DNA of 64,000 nucleotides from positions 1,302,001 to 1,366,000 of the forward strand of contig NZ_AP024322.1 in assembly GCF_018408855.1 (NCBI RefSeq). Reading direction: 5' to 3'. Positions 43,078 to 52,042 of the stretch are shown in pieces. Origin of the DNA: Caballeronia sp. NK8 (GTDB taxonomy: Bacteria > Pseudomonadota > Gammaproteobacteria > Burkholderiales > Burkholderiaceae). Positions within the stretch are counted from its first letter, which is position 1; each line of letters begins with the position of its first letter. The notes below the pieces were generated by a model. The model was not told where the DNA came from. It did no database searches and was given only the letters and a program-made list of their open reading frames with translations. The position numbers and the translations under genes are program-made.

Positions 43078-44495
43078 GTATCGCGAGCGGCGCGGGAGCA
43101 GTGCTCGGCACGGCGTCGGGCATCCAGAATCTGGCGCATTCGCTCGCGGCTCGTCTTGGCGGATCGGCGCAGACGTACTTCCAACAGCTCAACGTTGCGA
43201 AGTTTCGTGGCGTACGATTTGTCTCGCTCGGCGGCGCGTCGACGTTCGGCCGTCGCGTGGACGTTCACGAATACCCTTACCGGGACAAGCCGTGGGCCGA
43301 GGATCTAGGGCGGGCAACGCGGCACTTCGCGATTTCTGGCTATCTCGTCGGTGACGACGTCATCCAGCAGCGTGACATGATGATCGCCGCCTGCGAACTC
43401 GACGGCGTCGCGACGTTGATGCATCCGACGTTCGGCGAGTTGGACGTCACGCTTTTGCAGTTTCGTACCATTGAGCGATGGGACAAGGGTCGGTACTTCG
43501 AGCTTGAGTTCGAGTTCGTCGAGGCAGGCCAGAAGCTGTTCCCATCGTCGTCTACGAGCACGATTTCCGGTTTGCTGGAGGCGGTGCTCGGCGCCAATGC
43601 TGCTGCAAGCCTGGATTTCGTCACGAATGCACTGACGACAATCTCGGTCGGCGCCGCGGTTCTCGGAACGTACGTCTACTCCGCGCTCGGCTGGTACACC
43701 ACAGCGAAGAATGTTGTGGTGGACGCGCGTAATCTGTTCCGCCTGCTCACGAACTTGCCTGGTGACTTTGGCCGCTTTGCTGGCGGCTCTGCCGTCCCAG
43801 CGTTCAGCACGACCGGTGAAGTGTCGAACTCGCAGAATACGGTGTCTTCGCTGACGGCTCAGGCTGTAACGAATCGGGCAGTGGTGGATTCAGCTGGCAC
43901 TGCGCTGATGAGCGCCGCAGCGGCGATGAGTGCGGCGGGCGCTGCGAACTATGCGGCAGCTGCGGCTGACCTCGCCGCGGCGGTTCTAGCTGCGGCGCCC
44001 GCGCCGGATGATGCAGTCCGGCTGTTGATCTCGCTGTCGTCGTACTCGAACACCAACCCGACGACATCGTCGAATATCGGCATTGCGATGGCATCGGCGC
44101 AAGGTGCGGCGTCGGATCTGTTTCGGCGCGCCTGCGTGGCGGCCGTCGCTCAGGCGTCGTCGCAATATCAGCCGACCTCAAGCGACGATGCCGCGGCGAT
44201 GCGCGATACGGTGACGGCGCTCATCGATGCGGAGATTGTGATTGCGGGCGACCAGGGCGCGGACAACACCTACGACGCCATGAAGACGCTGCGGGCGGCG
44301 GTGGTCGCCGACTTGAATACGCGCGGCGCCGCGCTGGCGGCAATGAAGACGTTCCAGTTCGCGGCTAGTTTGCCTGCGCTAGTGCTGGCTAATCGGATGT
44401 ACCGCGACGCGGCGCGCGCTGACGAGATCGTCGGAGAGGCTAATCCGGTTCATCCGGCGTTCATGCCACTGTCGTTCAAAGCGTTGTCAGTTTAG
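43074..44495 (+). CDS. DNA circularisation / tail protein, Mu gpN family
   Basis: 473 aa. FRGVRFVSLGGASTFGRRVD and YPYRDKPWAEDLGRATRHFA are family hallmarks. A baseplate-proximal component in Mu. Ala-rich helical C-terminal half. Confidence 0.9.
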   Translation: MSIASGAGAVLGTASGIQNLAHSLAARLGGSAQTYFQQLNVAKFRGVRFVSLGGASTFGRRVDVHEYPYRDKPWAEDLGRATRHFAISGYLVGDDVIQQRDMMIAACELDGVATLMHPTFGELDVTLLQFRTIERWDKGRYFELEFEFVEAGQKLFPSSSTSTISGLLEAVLGANAAASLDFVTNALTTISVGAAVLGTYVYSALGWYTTAKNVVVDARNLFRLLTNLPGDFGRFAGGSAVPAFSTTGEVSNSQNTVSSLTAQAVTNRAVVDSAGTALMSAAAAMSAAGAANYAAAAADLAAAVLAAAPAPDDAVRLLISLSSYSNTNPTTSSNIGIAMASAQGAASDLFRRACVAAVAQASSQYQPTSSDDAAAMRDTVTALIDAEIVIAGDQGADNTYDAMKTLRAAVVADLNTRGAALAAMKTFQFAASLPALVLANRMYRDAARADEIVGEANPVHPAFMPLSFKALSV

Positions 44496-44912
44496 AGCGC
44501 GCTGGATCGTCGTCATCTTCCCGTTGACGCACTTGGTGACGACCTCGACGCGCTTGATGTACACGCGGCCCTGCGCATCGGTAACCGCGTGCTGCATCAT
44601 GCCGCCGGTCGGCCACTGGCAGGTCGGATTGGTCATATTGCCGTTCGCGTCAAGAATCGGCGCGACGTCGCGGTGATCGAATTCGACTGCCTCCCGCACT
44701 TGGTTTGCTTTCCCGTTGGCAACAGTAGTACCAGCGATTTGAGGGTCATTCGATCCCCAGTTTGATGCCTCGAAGCGGAAACCTTTCGGAAAATCGCGGC
44801 AACCGTTTTCGCGGCATGAGGTGGCGTGATCCGCAGTAATTTCAAAGACTGGGTTTGCGGAACTAAAAACAGGAACCGCCGCAAGAGCGAGCGCTATAAC
44901 TTGAATTTTCAC
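44487..44912 (-). CDS. Antisense secreted protein (moron) inside the tail operon
   Basis: 141 aa from a GTG with AAGGA seven bases upstream. Signal peptide KIQVIALALAAVPVFSSA. Five or six cysteines (SCRENGC, PTCQWP, TKCVNG) suggest disulfides. It lies on the opposite strand between the N and P homologues, overlaps the gpN end by 9 bp, and a TATTAT box lies at 44956-44951. Probably expressed in the lysogen; function unknown. Confidence 0.68.
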   Translation of the reverse strand: MKIQVIALALAAVPVFSSANPVFEITADHATSCRENGCRDFPKGFRFEASNWGSNDPQIAGTTVANGKANQVREAVEFDHRDVAPILDANGNMTNPTCQWPTGGMMQHAVTDAQGRVYIKRVEVVTKCVNGKMTTIQRALN

Positions 44913-44922
44913 GGGGCCATCC

Positions 44923-45993
44923 TTGATCGACGATCTGAGTTTAGAACTGAATAATATCCGAGTGTCGGGTTGGACTAGAATCCGCGTTACGAGGGGTATC
45001 CAACGCCTCACTTCCGATTTCGACATCGAACTCACGGATCTTGATCCTGACACACTGAGTCAGATAATTGCGATCCCTGGAGAAGCCTGTTCGGTTCTCC
45101 TCGGTATCGACAAGGTGGTGACCGGTTACGTCGATGCGGTGATGCCGTCGATTTCGATCGCAAAACATGCGATACGAGTGCGCGGAAGAGGAAAATGCGC
45201 TGACTTGATTGATTGCAGTGCGGAATGGCCTTCCGGGCAAATTTCTGGTTCGAACGCGTTGCAGATCGCGCAGAAGTTATCGGACGATCAGTACCACATA
45301 AAGGTTACATCTGATGGTAACGACGGACCGTCGATTCCGTTGTTTTCGATTTGCGTAGGCGAGACGCCATTTGACATCATTGAACGCGTGTCTAGATATG
45401 CCGGGTTGCTCGCGTACGAATTACCAGACGGAAATCTATATCTTTGCCGCGCGGGTTCGGGTCTGATGTCATCGGGTGTCGCGCAAGGCGTGAATGTTGA
45501 AAGCGCTGTCTTCGAGTGGTCGTCAGACCAACGCTACTCGGTCATCGGCGCTTATCAGCAGACGATGATGACGGCGGGTGACTATGGCGCGAACCTCGGG
45601 CCGATAGCAATCGCTGAAGACAAGACAGTTGGCCGCAATCGAAAGCTTTATTTTCAGAGCGAGCAAATCATTTCGGGCTTCGAACTGGCCAAGGCACGTG
45701 TCGCATGGGAGCAATCTCGTCGCGCGGGCCAGTCGCAGGTCGTGCGCGTGACAGTCGATAGCTGGCGCGACTCGGCAGGCACGCTCTGGGAGCCGAATTC
45801 GCAATTGCGCGTCGACCTTCCGATATTGAAGATTCCGAAAGGCACGATGATGCTGATTGCCGAGGTGACGTATCGTCGCGACGAGAACGGCACGCACGCC
45901 GATCTGCTTCTGATGCCGCCGAGTGCGTTCACGCCGGAGCCGATCATCCTGCAGAACATCGCGCCCGACACTGTTCTGGGCGCTAATCGATAG
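44923..45993 (+). CDS. Baseplate hub protein, Mu gpP family
   Basis: 356 aa with a TTG start and a weak GGGG site. ISGSNALQIAQKLS, VGETPFDIIERVSRYAGLLA and RAGQSQVVRVTVDSWRDSAG are typical. The start region is AT-rich like the neighbouring antisense gene. Confidence 0.9.
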   Translation: MIDDLSLELNNIRVSGWTRIRVTRGIQRLTSDFDIELTDLDPDTLSQIIAIPGEACSVLLGIDKVVTGYVDAVMPSISIAKHAIRVRGRGKCADLIDCSAEWPSGQISGSNALQIAQKLSDDQYHIKVTSDGNDGPSIPLFSICVGETPFDIIERVSRYAGLLAYELPDGNLYLCRAGSGLMSSGVAQGVNVESAVFEWSSDQRYSVIGAYQQTMMTAGDYGANLGPIAIAEDKTVGRNRKLYFQSEQIISGFELAKARVAWEQSRRAGQSQVVRVTVDSWRDSAGTLWEPNSQLRVDLPILKIPKGTMMLIAEVTYRRDENGTHADLLLMPPSAFTPEPIILQNIAPDTVLGANR

Positions 45994-45996
45994 ACC

Positions 45997-46575
45997 ATGC
46001 CTGACGAAAACTTCATGCATTCCCTGCGGCGTCTGTCGCAGCGGGTGATGTCGGCGCTCGCGCGCGCGACTATCTCGCTCGTCGATGACAGCGGGCGCGC
46101 GCAGTTGCTGCAAGTGCAATCAAGCGCGATGCAGACGATCGACAAGGTTCCGCGCTTCGCCGAGTACGGCATGACGTCGAACCCGCCGAAGAACTCGGAA
46201 GCGATTGTGCTGTTCGTCGGTGGTGATAGATCGAACGGTGTCGTCGTCGCTACCGGAAACGCGCAATACCGCGTGACAGGGCTCGCAAGCGGCGAGGTAT
46301 GCATCCACGACAACACCGGACAGAAGGTCTACCTGTCGCAAGCGGGGATGGTGCTTGACGGTGGCGGAAAACCGGTGACGATCAAGAACACGCCAGACGT
46401 GTTCGCTGATACGCCCCTGCTCAAATGCTCGGGCGACATCCTCGATAACTGCAATACGAACACTCGCACGATGGCCGGAATGCGCACCGTTGCGAACGGC
46501 CACACGCACCCGATCGTCAACGTACAGACCGGTGGCAGCACGATCAACACGCAGCCTCCAACACAAGCGGAGTAA
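45997..46575 (+). CDS. Baseplate spike protein, Mu gp45 family
   Basis: 192 aa. OB-like N-terminus (VQSSAMQTIDKVPRFAEYGM) and a C-terminal HTHP, the iron-binding tip motif of Mu spikes. Confidence 0.9.
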   Translation: MPDENFMHSLRRLSQRVMSALARATISLVDDSGRAQLLQVQSSAMQTIDKVPRFAEYGMTSNPPKNSEAIVLFVGGDRSNGVVVATGNAQYRVTGLASGEVCIHDNTGQKVYLSQAGMVLDGGGKPVTIKNTPDVFADTPLLKCSGDILDNCNTNTRTMAGMRTVANGHTHPIVNVQTGGSTINTQPPTQAE

Positions 46576-46578
46576 CGC

Positions 46579-47025
46579 ATGTCCGACATCAGGATTGTCT
46601 GGGACGTCGCAAACAGCCGCGGGGACTGGCTGCTACTTGGACCTGATCTTCTCACCGGAAATGACTTGCAAACTGCGGTTTTGCTCAGTCTCTTCACGGA
46701 CCGACTCGCACGCACTGACGACGTCATACCGGATGGATCAGGCGATCCGCGCGGCTGGTGGGGCGATCTCGGTGAGGACGTGCCTATAGGCTCGCGGCTC
46801 TGGCTTCTGGATCGGTCGAAACAGACTCAGCAGGTCTTGAGCAACGCGCGTGATTACATCATCGAGGCGCTTCAGTGGCTCGTTGAAGATGGCGTCGTCG
46901 CAGGCATGGATGTGCAGACTGAATGGACTCGCGCAACGCTGCTCGGCGCGCAGATCACGCTTTATCAACCGGCCGGCCCGAACGTTTCATTGACGTTCAC
47001 TTGGGCATGGCAACAGCTAACCTGA
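46579..47025 (+). CDS. Baseplate wedge protein, Mu gp46 family
   Basis: 148 aa. DGSGDPRGWWGDL and GSRLWLLDRSKQT are diagnostic. Related to T4 gp25-type wedge proteins by position. Confidence 0.9.
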   Translation: MSDIRIVWDVANSRGDWLLLGPDLLTGNDLQTAVLLSLFTDRLARTDDVIPDGSGDPRGWWGDLGEDVPIGSRLWLLDRSKQTQQVLSNARDYIIEALQWLVEDGVVAGMDVQTEWTRATLLGAQITLYQPAGPNVSLTFTWAWQQLT

Positions 47026-47026
47026 T

Positions 47027-47500
47027 ATGGCTCAAATCATCACAAGTCGCGGCGCGGTTATCTTGATCGACGACGCTGACCTTCCTATGGTTTCGAAGCA
47101 TGCGTGGTGCGTTGATTCACATGGGTATCCGATTACAAACATCGTTGACGGCGTCGTCAGGCGAAAGATTTATATGCATCGATTTTTGATGAACCTGCGT
47201 CGTGGCGATCTGGCAATCGTTGACCATGCAAACATGGATCGGCTTGACAATCGCCGGGCCAATTTGCGGATCTGCAGCAAGGCCGAGAACATGCGCAATC
47301 GCGGAAAGACGCGTGCCAACAAATCCGGCTACAAAGGCGTTTCTTGGGACAAGGAGAAATGCAGATGGGTGGCCGGTATCAAGATCGACGGACGACGAAA
47401 AGTCCTAGGGCGATTTGATGATCCCGCCGAAGCTCATAAGGCTTACTGCGCGGCGGCCAAGATAGCGCATGGAATATTCGCCAGAACTGAGGTGGCCTAA
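47027..47500 (+). CDS. HNH homing endonuclease with AP2-like domain
   Basis: 157 aa. YMHRFLMNLRRGDLAIVDHA followed by MDRLDNRRANLR and NKSGYKGVSWDKEKCRWVA. It splits the gp46-gp47 pair and ends in a TAATG overlap with gp47. Not the same branch as the 17700 gene, though the architecture matches. Confidence 0.9.
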   Translation: MAQIITSRGAVILIDDADLPMVSKHAWCVDSHGYPITNIVDGVVRRKIYMHRFLMNLRRGDLAIVDHANMDRLDNRRANLRICSKAENMRNRGKTRANKSGYKGVSWDKEKCRWVAGIKIDGRRKVLGRFDDPAEAHKAYCAAAKIAHGIFARTEVA

Positions 47501-48666
47501 TGCCGTTTCAACGCAAGACACTTTCTACTCTGACGAAGGAAGTCCTCGCAGACATCAATTCGGCGCTGCAAGGGGCCGACGCAACCCTGCGCTTTACTGT
47601 GCTCAACGTTCTCGGCAAGGTACAGGCGGGTTTGTCTAATGCGCAAATGGGGTACATCGATTGGGTGGCCAAACAGTCAGTTCCCTTCACTGCTGAAGAC
47701 GAATATCTGCAAGGCTGGGCGGCATTAAAGAAGGTTTATCTCAAGAACGCGTCGGCAGCGCAACTGACGGCAACATTCACAGGCGGGACTACTGGCACGC
47801 CTCTGAGCGCTGGATCTCAGGTTACCCGTGGCGACGGTGCAATTTACACGACGGCGGCGACTGCCACCGTCGACGGGTCGGGCAACCTATCAGTAACGAT
47901 CATTGCGGCTGTCCCCGGATCGGCTGGCAACGCGAATGTCGGAACGGCTGTGTCGCTAGGCGTAGCGGTTCCGGGAATTCAGTCGGCTGGATCGATCACG
48001 GGGACAGTGCTATCCGGCGCGGACATCGAGACAAATGACGCGCTGCGTACGCGCATGCTCGCCGCGTACCAGAACACGCCTCAAGGGGGCGACGCAAACG
48101 ACTATCAGGGTTGGGCTCTTGCCGTACCGGGCGTGACGCGCGCATGGGTCGCGCCGAATGGATTTGGAGCCGGGACGGTGGTGCTTTACACGATGTGGGA
48201 CATCGCTGAGGCGTCTCACAGTGGTTTCCCGCAAGGCACGAATGGCGTGTCGCAGTATGACAAAGGTCCGGGCGGAACGCCGCGCGCGACAGTAGCAACT
48301 GGCGATCAGTTGGCCGTTGCTGATTCGATCATCAATGAACAACCGGTGACCGCGCTCGTCTATTCGTGCGCGCCGATCCCGAACAATCTCACCTATTCAA
48401 TTTCCGGGCTGACCAGCACGACGACTGCGACGCGCGCGGCGATTTCTGCGGCAATCTCCGACGTTCTGTTCCGCAACGGCGATCCGCGCGCTGGCACGAT
48501 CAATCGGTCTGACATCGAATCGGCGATCGCATCAGTGTCGGGAACAAGCGGTTTCGTCATCACGCTCGTGCAGGGCAATGTCAGCGGCACCGTGACGACC
48601 TATCCGGGAAACATCACGAGCGGATTCGGTCAGTTGCCGGTGCTGGCTGGTGTGAACTACGTCTGA
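47500..48666 (+). CDS. Baseplate J-like protein, Mu gp47 family
   Basis: 388 aa. FTAEDEYLQGWAALKKVYL, then TNDALRTRMLAAYQNTPQGG and VPGVTRAWVAPN fit baseplate J. Forms the baseplate periphery. Confidence 0.93.
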   Translation: MPFQRKTLSTLTKEVLADINSALQGADATLRFTVLNVLGKVQAGLSNAQMGYIDWVAKQSVPFTAEDEYLQGWAALKKVYLKNASAAQLTATFTGGTTGTPLSAGSQVTRGDGAIYTTAATATVDGSGNLSVTIIAAVPGSAGNANVGTAVSLGVAVPGIQSAGSITGTVLSGADIETNDALRTRMLAAYQNTPQGGDANDYQGWALAVPGVTRAWVAPNGFGAGTVVLYTMWDIAEASHSGFPQGTNGVSQYDKGPGGTPRATVATGDQLAVADSIINEQPVTALVYSCAPIPNNLTYSISGLTSTTTATRAAISAAISDVLFRNGDPRAGTINRSDIESAIASVSGTSGFVITLVQGNVSGTVTTYPGNITSGFGQLPVLAGVNYV

Positions 48667-48673
48667 GGCTGAC

Positions 48674-49270
48674 ATGCTTGCACCGAACCTTAAAGCGGCT
48701 GATTTTCTCGCCGCGATTCAGGCGCTATTGCCTCGCGGGCGCGTGTGGCCGCGTGACCCGGACGCAGTTCAAACAGCAGTGATGTCAGGGTTGACGCCAA
48801 GCTATGAGCGTCAGACTGCACGTGCGAATTACTTGCTTGTCGACGCGTTTCCATCGACGACTTACGAATTGCTGCCTGAGTGGGAATCGACACTTGGTCT
48901 TCCTGACCCGTGCGCGGGGGTCGCGCCGACGATTCCTGCACGCCGCGCGCAAGTCGTCGCGAGACTGACGAATCTGGGCGGCGCGTCGATACCGTACCTG
49001 ATCGGCTTCGCGGCGAGTCTCGGCTACACCGTGACGATCACGCAATACACGCAGGCGCGCGCCGGAATGCTGAAGGCCGGTCAGCCGGTCAACGGATACG
49101 ACTGGAACTTCGCTTGGAAGATCACGGCGCCATTGAACACGGTTGTGCGGGCGGTCGCCGGCGCAATGGCGGCTGGCGACCCTCTTGCATCATGGGGCAA
49201 CAAAGTTCTTGAGTGCGAGTTCCGCGCGGTTATGCCGGCGCACACGATTCCAATTTTCGCTTACGCATAA
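48674..49270 (+). CDS. Mu gp48-like (DUF2313) baseplate/fibre attachment protein
   Basis: 198 aa. LLPRGRVWPRDPDAVQTAVM and TTYELLPEWESTLGLPDP are the family core. Links fibres to the baseplate. Confidence 0.9.
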   Translation: MLAPNLKAADFLAAIQALLPRGRVWPRDPDAVQTAVMSGLTPSYERQTARANYLLVDAFPSTTYELLPEWESTLGLPDPCAGVAPTIPARRAQVVARLTNLGGASIPYLIGFAASLGYTVTITQYTQARAGMLKAGQPVNGYDWNFAWKITAPLNTVVRAVAGAMAAGDPLASWGNKVLECEFRAVMPAHTIPIFAYA

Positions 49271-49279
49271 AGAGGTCAC

Positions 49280-50191
49280 ATGTTTCGTATTGATGATCCG
49301 ACCGCCGCAACGTCCTTGCCGGTACCTGAAGCTGCTGGAACCGAAGGCTATTACACGGAAGGCAATCCGACGGCAGGAACGCCCGCGACCAACGTTCGCG
49401 GATCGTGGCTGAACATGATTCAAGAGGAGTTGCGCGCGGTCGTCGTGGCCGGTGGATTGACGCCGAGCAAGACGATATATACGCAGGTTCGAGACGCGAT
49501 CAAGGCTATGGTCGGACCGGGTCGCTTGCTCGGCATTCAGGTTTTCACAGCGAGCGGCACATACACGCCCGGCAACTATAACGGCGTAACGGCGACGAAG
49601 ATACGTGTTCGGGGTATCGGCGGCGGCGGCGCTGGGGGCAGCATCGCGTTCACATCGACGGGACAGGCGGCGGTAGCAGGTGGCGGAAATGGCGGCGCGC
49701 CCGGTGAAATTATGATCCTGGGGTCGCTGGCGGCTTCATATCCTGTCGTTATCGGATCTGCCGGCAGCCCGGGTGCTCAGGGTAACAACCCGGGCGGGGC
49801 AGGCGGAACGACGACCTTTGGAGGAACCCTGCTTACTTGTGCGGGAGGGCAGGGTGGACTGGGCGGCGCCGCCGCGACTCCGCCCGTCGCAATCTTCGGT
49901 AATGGCTTGATTAATCAAGCAACCAGTGCATCGCCTGCAATTGCCGTCGTGCTAGGGGCTACCCCTATCGGTGACCTTGGCGCCGCATTCTCCGTATCTT
50001 CGGCGCTCGGCGGGAAAGGTGCTTCGACCCCGTACGGCGCTGGTGGTAACGGCGGCGGCGGCGGCAATGGCTCGACCGGCAAGGGTTACGGGGCTGGCGG
50101 CGGCGGGGCAGGTCAAGGCGCTAGTAGCGGCACTGGCTTTCAAGGGGGCTCCGGGCTTTCCGGGATTTTGATTGTCGAGGAGTACGCATAA
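49280..50191 (+). CDS. Tail fibre / glycine-rich adhesin
   Basis: 303 aa. The N-terminal GNPTAGTPATNVRGSWLNMI block is a tail-fibre attachment type seen in Burkholderia phages. The C-terminal 170 residues are very glycine-rich (VRGIGGGGAGGS, GGNGGGGGNGS, GAGGGGAGQGAS), resembling polyglycine-helix tips of distal adhesins. Likely the host-range determinant. Confidence 0.82.
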   Translation: MFRIDDPTAATSLPVPEAAGTEGYYTEGNPTAGTPATNVRGSWLNMIQEELRAVVVAGGLTPSKTIYTQVRDAIKAMVGPGRLLGIQVFTASGTYTPGNYNGVTATKIRVRGIGGGGAGGSIAFTSTGQAAVAGGGNGGAPGEIMILGSLAASYPVVIGSAGSPGAQGNNPGGAGGTTTFGGTLLTCAGGQGGLGGAAATPPVAIFGNGLINQATSASPAIAVVLGATPIGDLGAAFSVSSALGGKGASTPYGAGGNGGGGGNGSTGKGYGAGGGGAGQGASSGTGFQGGSGLSGILIVEEYA

Positions 50192-50628
50192 TGGAAAATT
50201 ATGCTCTGGTACAAAACGGGCAAGTCGTCAACGTGATCGTCTGGGATGGCACACCATACACACCTGCAACCGACGATCAGCCGGCTGCCGGATGGAGTCC
50301 GCCAGAGGGCACGACTGCTGTGAAGCTCGACGCTGACTCGACGGTCTCCATCGGGTACGGCTATGACGGCAGCACGTTCACCGCGCCGCCCGCGCCACCT
50401 GTACCCGCGCCGACGATGGCCGAAAAGCAGGCTCAGCAGTCCGCGCTCATGACTCAAGCGACGAACGAGATCGCAGTACTTACGGATGCGACTGACCCTG
50501 ACATTGTTGACGCCGTCGATCCTGCCGACGTAGCAGAGTTGAAGGCGTGGAAACAGTATCGAGTCGCTCTTTCGAAGATTGATATAACGCAGGCGAGTCC
50601 GGTCTGGCCGACCGCGCCATCCGTGTGA
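50191..50628 (+). CDS. Tail fibre assembly chaperone
   Basis: 145 aa, overlaps the fibre stop (TAATG). ENYALVQNGQVVNVIVWDG and AELKAWKQYRVALSKID are typical Caudo_TAP features. Confidence 0.83.
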   Translation: MENYALVQNGQVVNVIVWDGTPYTPATDDQPAAGWSPPEGTTAVKLDADSTVSIGYGYDGSTFTAPPAPPVPAPTMAEKQAQQSALMTQATNEIAVLTDATDPDIVDAVDPADVAELKAWKQYRVALSKIDITQASPVWPTAPSV

Positions 50629-50642
50629 CGCATCTGTGCGAC

Positions 50643-50665
50643 AGCCGCCTTCGGGCGGCTTTTTT
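50643..50665 (+). terminator. Terminator after the fibre genes
   Basis: AGCCGCC / GGCGGCT with a TTCG loop and T-run. Confidence 0.85.
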
Positions 50666-50703
50666 ATGACCGGATGACCGGCTAGCTTACGAGGGCAATA
50701 CCG

Positions 50704-51123
50704 ATGTCGGAATTCTGGAACGAGGGCGTCAAGTCAATCGTGACCGCTCTCGGCAGCGTCGGCACATTCTGGATCGGTGGCCGAATGTGGCGGCAGATCG
50801 ATCGTCGCCGTCAAGCTGAGAGCGAAGGCGAAGCCAACATCGTTAAGGCCGACTCTGCTGCGCAGGTTGAAGCCATTGGCCGATTCGAGCGGCTTGCCAC
50901 CTTGGCTGAGGAGCGTGCAGGACGTGCCGAGGCGCGAGAACTTCTCGCGGTCCAGCGCGCTGATCGTGCCGAAGAACTCATGCGAGCCGCAGAGCAACGA
51001 GCCGATGCTGCCGATCGACGCGCACAGCGCGCGGAGGCCGAAGTGCTCGAACTGAAAACTCGGATCGAACGTCTTGAACGAGCGATCGACAACCGGAGGG
51101 AGCCAGATGTCTCGCGTTCGTGA
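50704..51123 (+). CDS. Coiled-coil protein, 139 aa
   Basis: A short hydrophobic N-terminus (IVTALGSVGTFWIGG) followed by a long charged coiled coil with repeated ERAGRAEARE-type heptads. Lies before the lysis cassette and overlaps the next gene. Function unknown. Confidence 0.65.
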   Translation: MSEFWNEGVKSIVTALGSVGTFWIGGRMWRQIDRRRQAESEGEANIVKADSAAQVEAIGRFERLATLAEERAGRAEARELLAVQRADRAEELMRAAEQRADAADRRAQRAEAEVLELKTRIERLERAIDNRREPDVSRS

Positions 51124-51670
51124 CTGGCGTTGGTGGGTTATGGGCGCGTGTCTCATCGGTGGCCTAGTAGGTGTCGCCGCCGTCGGCTTCTTCATCGGCC
51201 AGTGGGGCATGTCGGTCGAGCGCGCGAGCTGGCAAGCGGAGCGCTCGATGTATCTCGCTCGGTTCCCGAAGGTGCGGCAGGAGACGCGCGAAGCCTGCAC
51301 GCGCGAGTTCGCCGGCCGAATCGAGGGTCTGGAGAAGCTCAACGAGCGCAGCGAACAGGCGCTTGCCGATCTGAAGGCGCAGATGACTGATACGCACGAG
51401 CTCGCCGCATACACCCTGCGTTTCCTTGGCGATCGCGCGAAGCTCACGGACGCTCGCACTGCAACGATGCTTAAACAGACTCGCGCGGCGGCCGCGGCTG
51501 CCGTAGCGGCCGCGAAGAAAACTGAGGTCGTCGAGCAGAAGGTCTCCGTCGCGACCGCGAGTGCGGCAGAAGCAGCGAGCACGGCGAAGGCGACTGAGAA
51601 GAAGCTCGACACCGCAACGCATCCGACGGCGGTCGCGCCGTCGACGCCGTGGGCAGGCAGCAGACGATGA
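51107..51670 (+). CDS. Membrane-anchored coiled-coil protein, 187 aa
   Basis: GGAGG site inside the preceding gene. One membrane helix near residues 10-30 (VMGACLIGGLVGVAAVGFF), then a long Ala/Lys-rich coiled coil. Architecture recalls i-spanins, but a proper Rz/Rz1 pair lies downstream. Function unknown. Confidence 0.62.
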   Translation: MSRVRDWRWWVMGACLIGGLVGVAAVGFFIGQWGMSVERASWQAERSMYLARFPKVRQETREACTREFAGRIEGLEKLNERSEQALADLKAQMTDTHELAAYTLRFLGDRAKLTDARTATMLKQTRAAAAAAVAAAKKTEVVEQKVSVATASAAEAASTAKATEKKLDTATHPTAVAPSTPWAGSRR

Positions 51671-51676
51671 CCCGAT

Positions 51677-51698
51677 CGTTATCGACATATCGATAACG
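51677..51698. repeat. Perfect 9-bp inverted repeat upstream of the holin
   Basis: CGTTATCGA, a CATA loop, then TCGATAACG. No T-run follows, so a protein-binding site or attenuator is possible. Confidence 0.55.
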
Positions 51699-51717
51699 GA
51701 AACAGTACCCGACTCGA

Positions 51718-51744
51718 CCCGGCCACGCGCCGGGTTTTTCTTTT
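51718..51744 (+). terminator. Terminator before the holin gene
   Basis: CCCGGC / GCCGGG stem followed by TTTTTCTTTT. It would isolate lysis genes from the coiled-coil genes. Confidence 0.75.
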
Positions 51745-51754
51745 CAGAGAACCT

Positions 51755-52042
51755 ATGAACCTCAAGCTTCGCCTAGTCGATGACGCGGCCAAGGTGCACA
51801 CGTACTCGTCGACCATCATCGCGGCGGCGCTCGGCGCGATTTCCGCCGCATCGCCATTCATCGAGGCCGTTTGGACCGGCATGCCCGACGAAGTGAAATC
51901 GCTTCTGCCCGATAGCTGGCGACTCGCGATCGCGATCACCGTCGGCTGCCTGGCTATCATCGCCGCGCGCTACACGACGACGTCCCCGAAAACGACAACG
52001 ACCGAGGCAGCCGATGGCGACGCAAGCGCGGCAAACAAGTAA
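51755..52042 (+). CDS. Probable holin
   Basis: 95 aa with two membrane helices (about 17-40 and 56-72), short charged ends, and overlap with the endolysin gene. No family is certain; called by topology and position. Confidence 0.7.
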   Translation: MNLKLRLVDDAAKVHTYSSTIIAAALGAISAASPFIEAVWTGMPDEVKSLLPDSWRLAIAITVGCLAIIAARYTTTSPKTTTTEAADGDASAANK

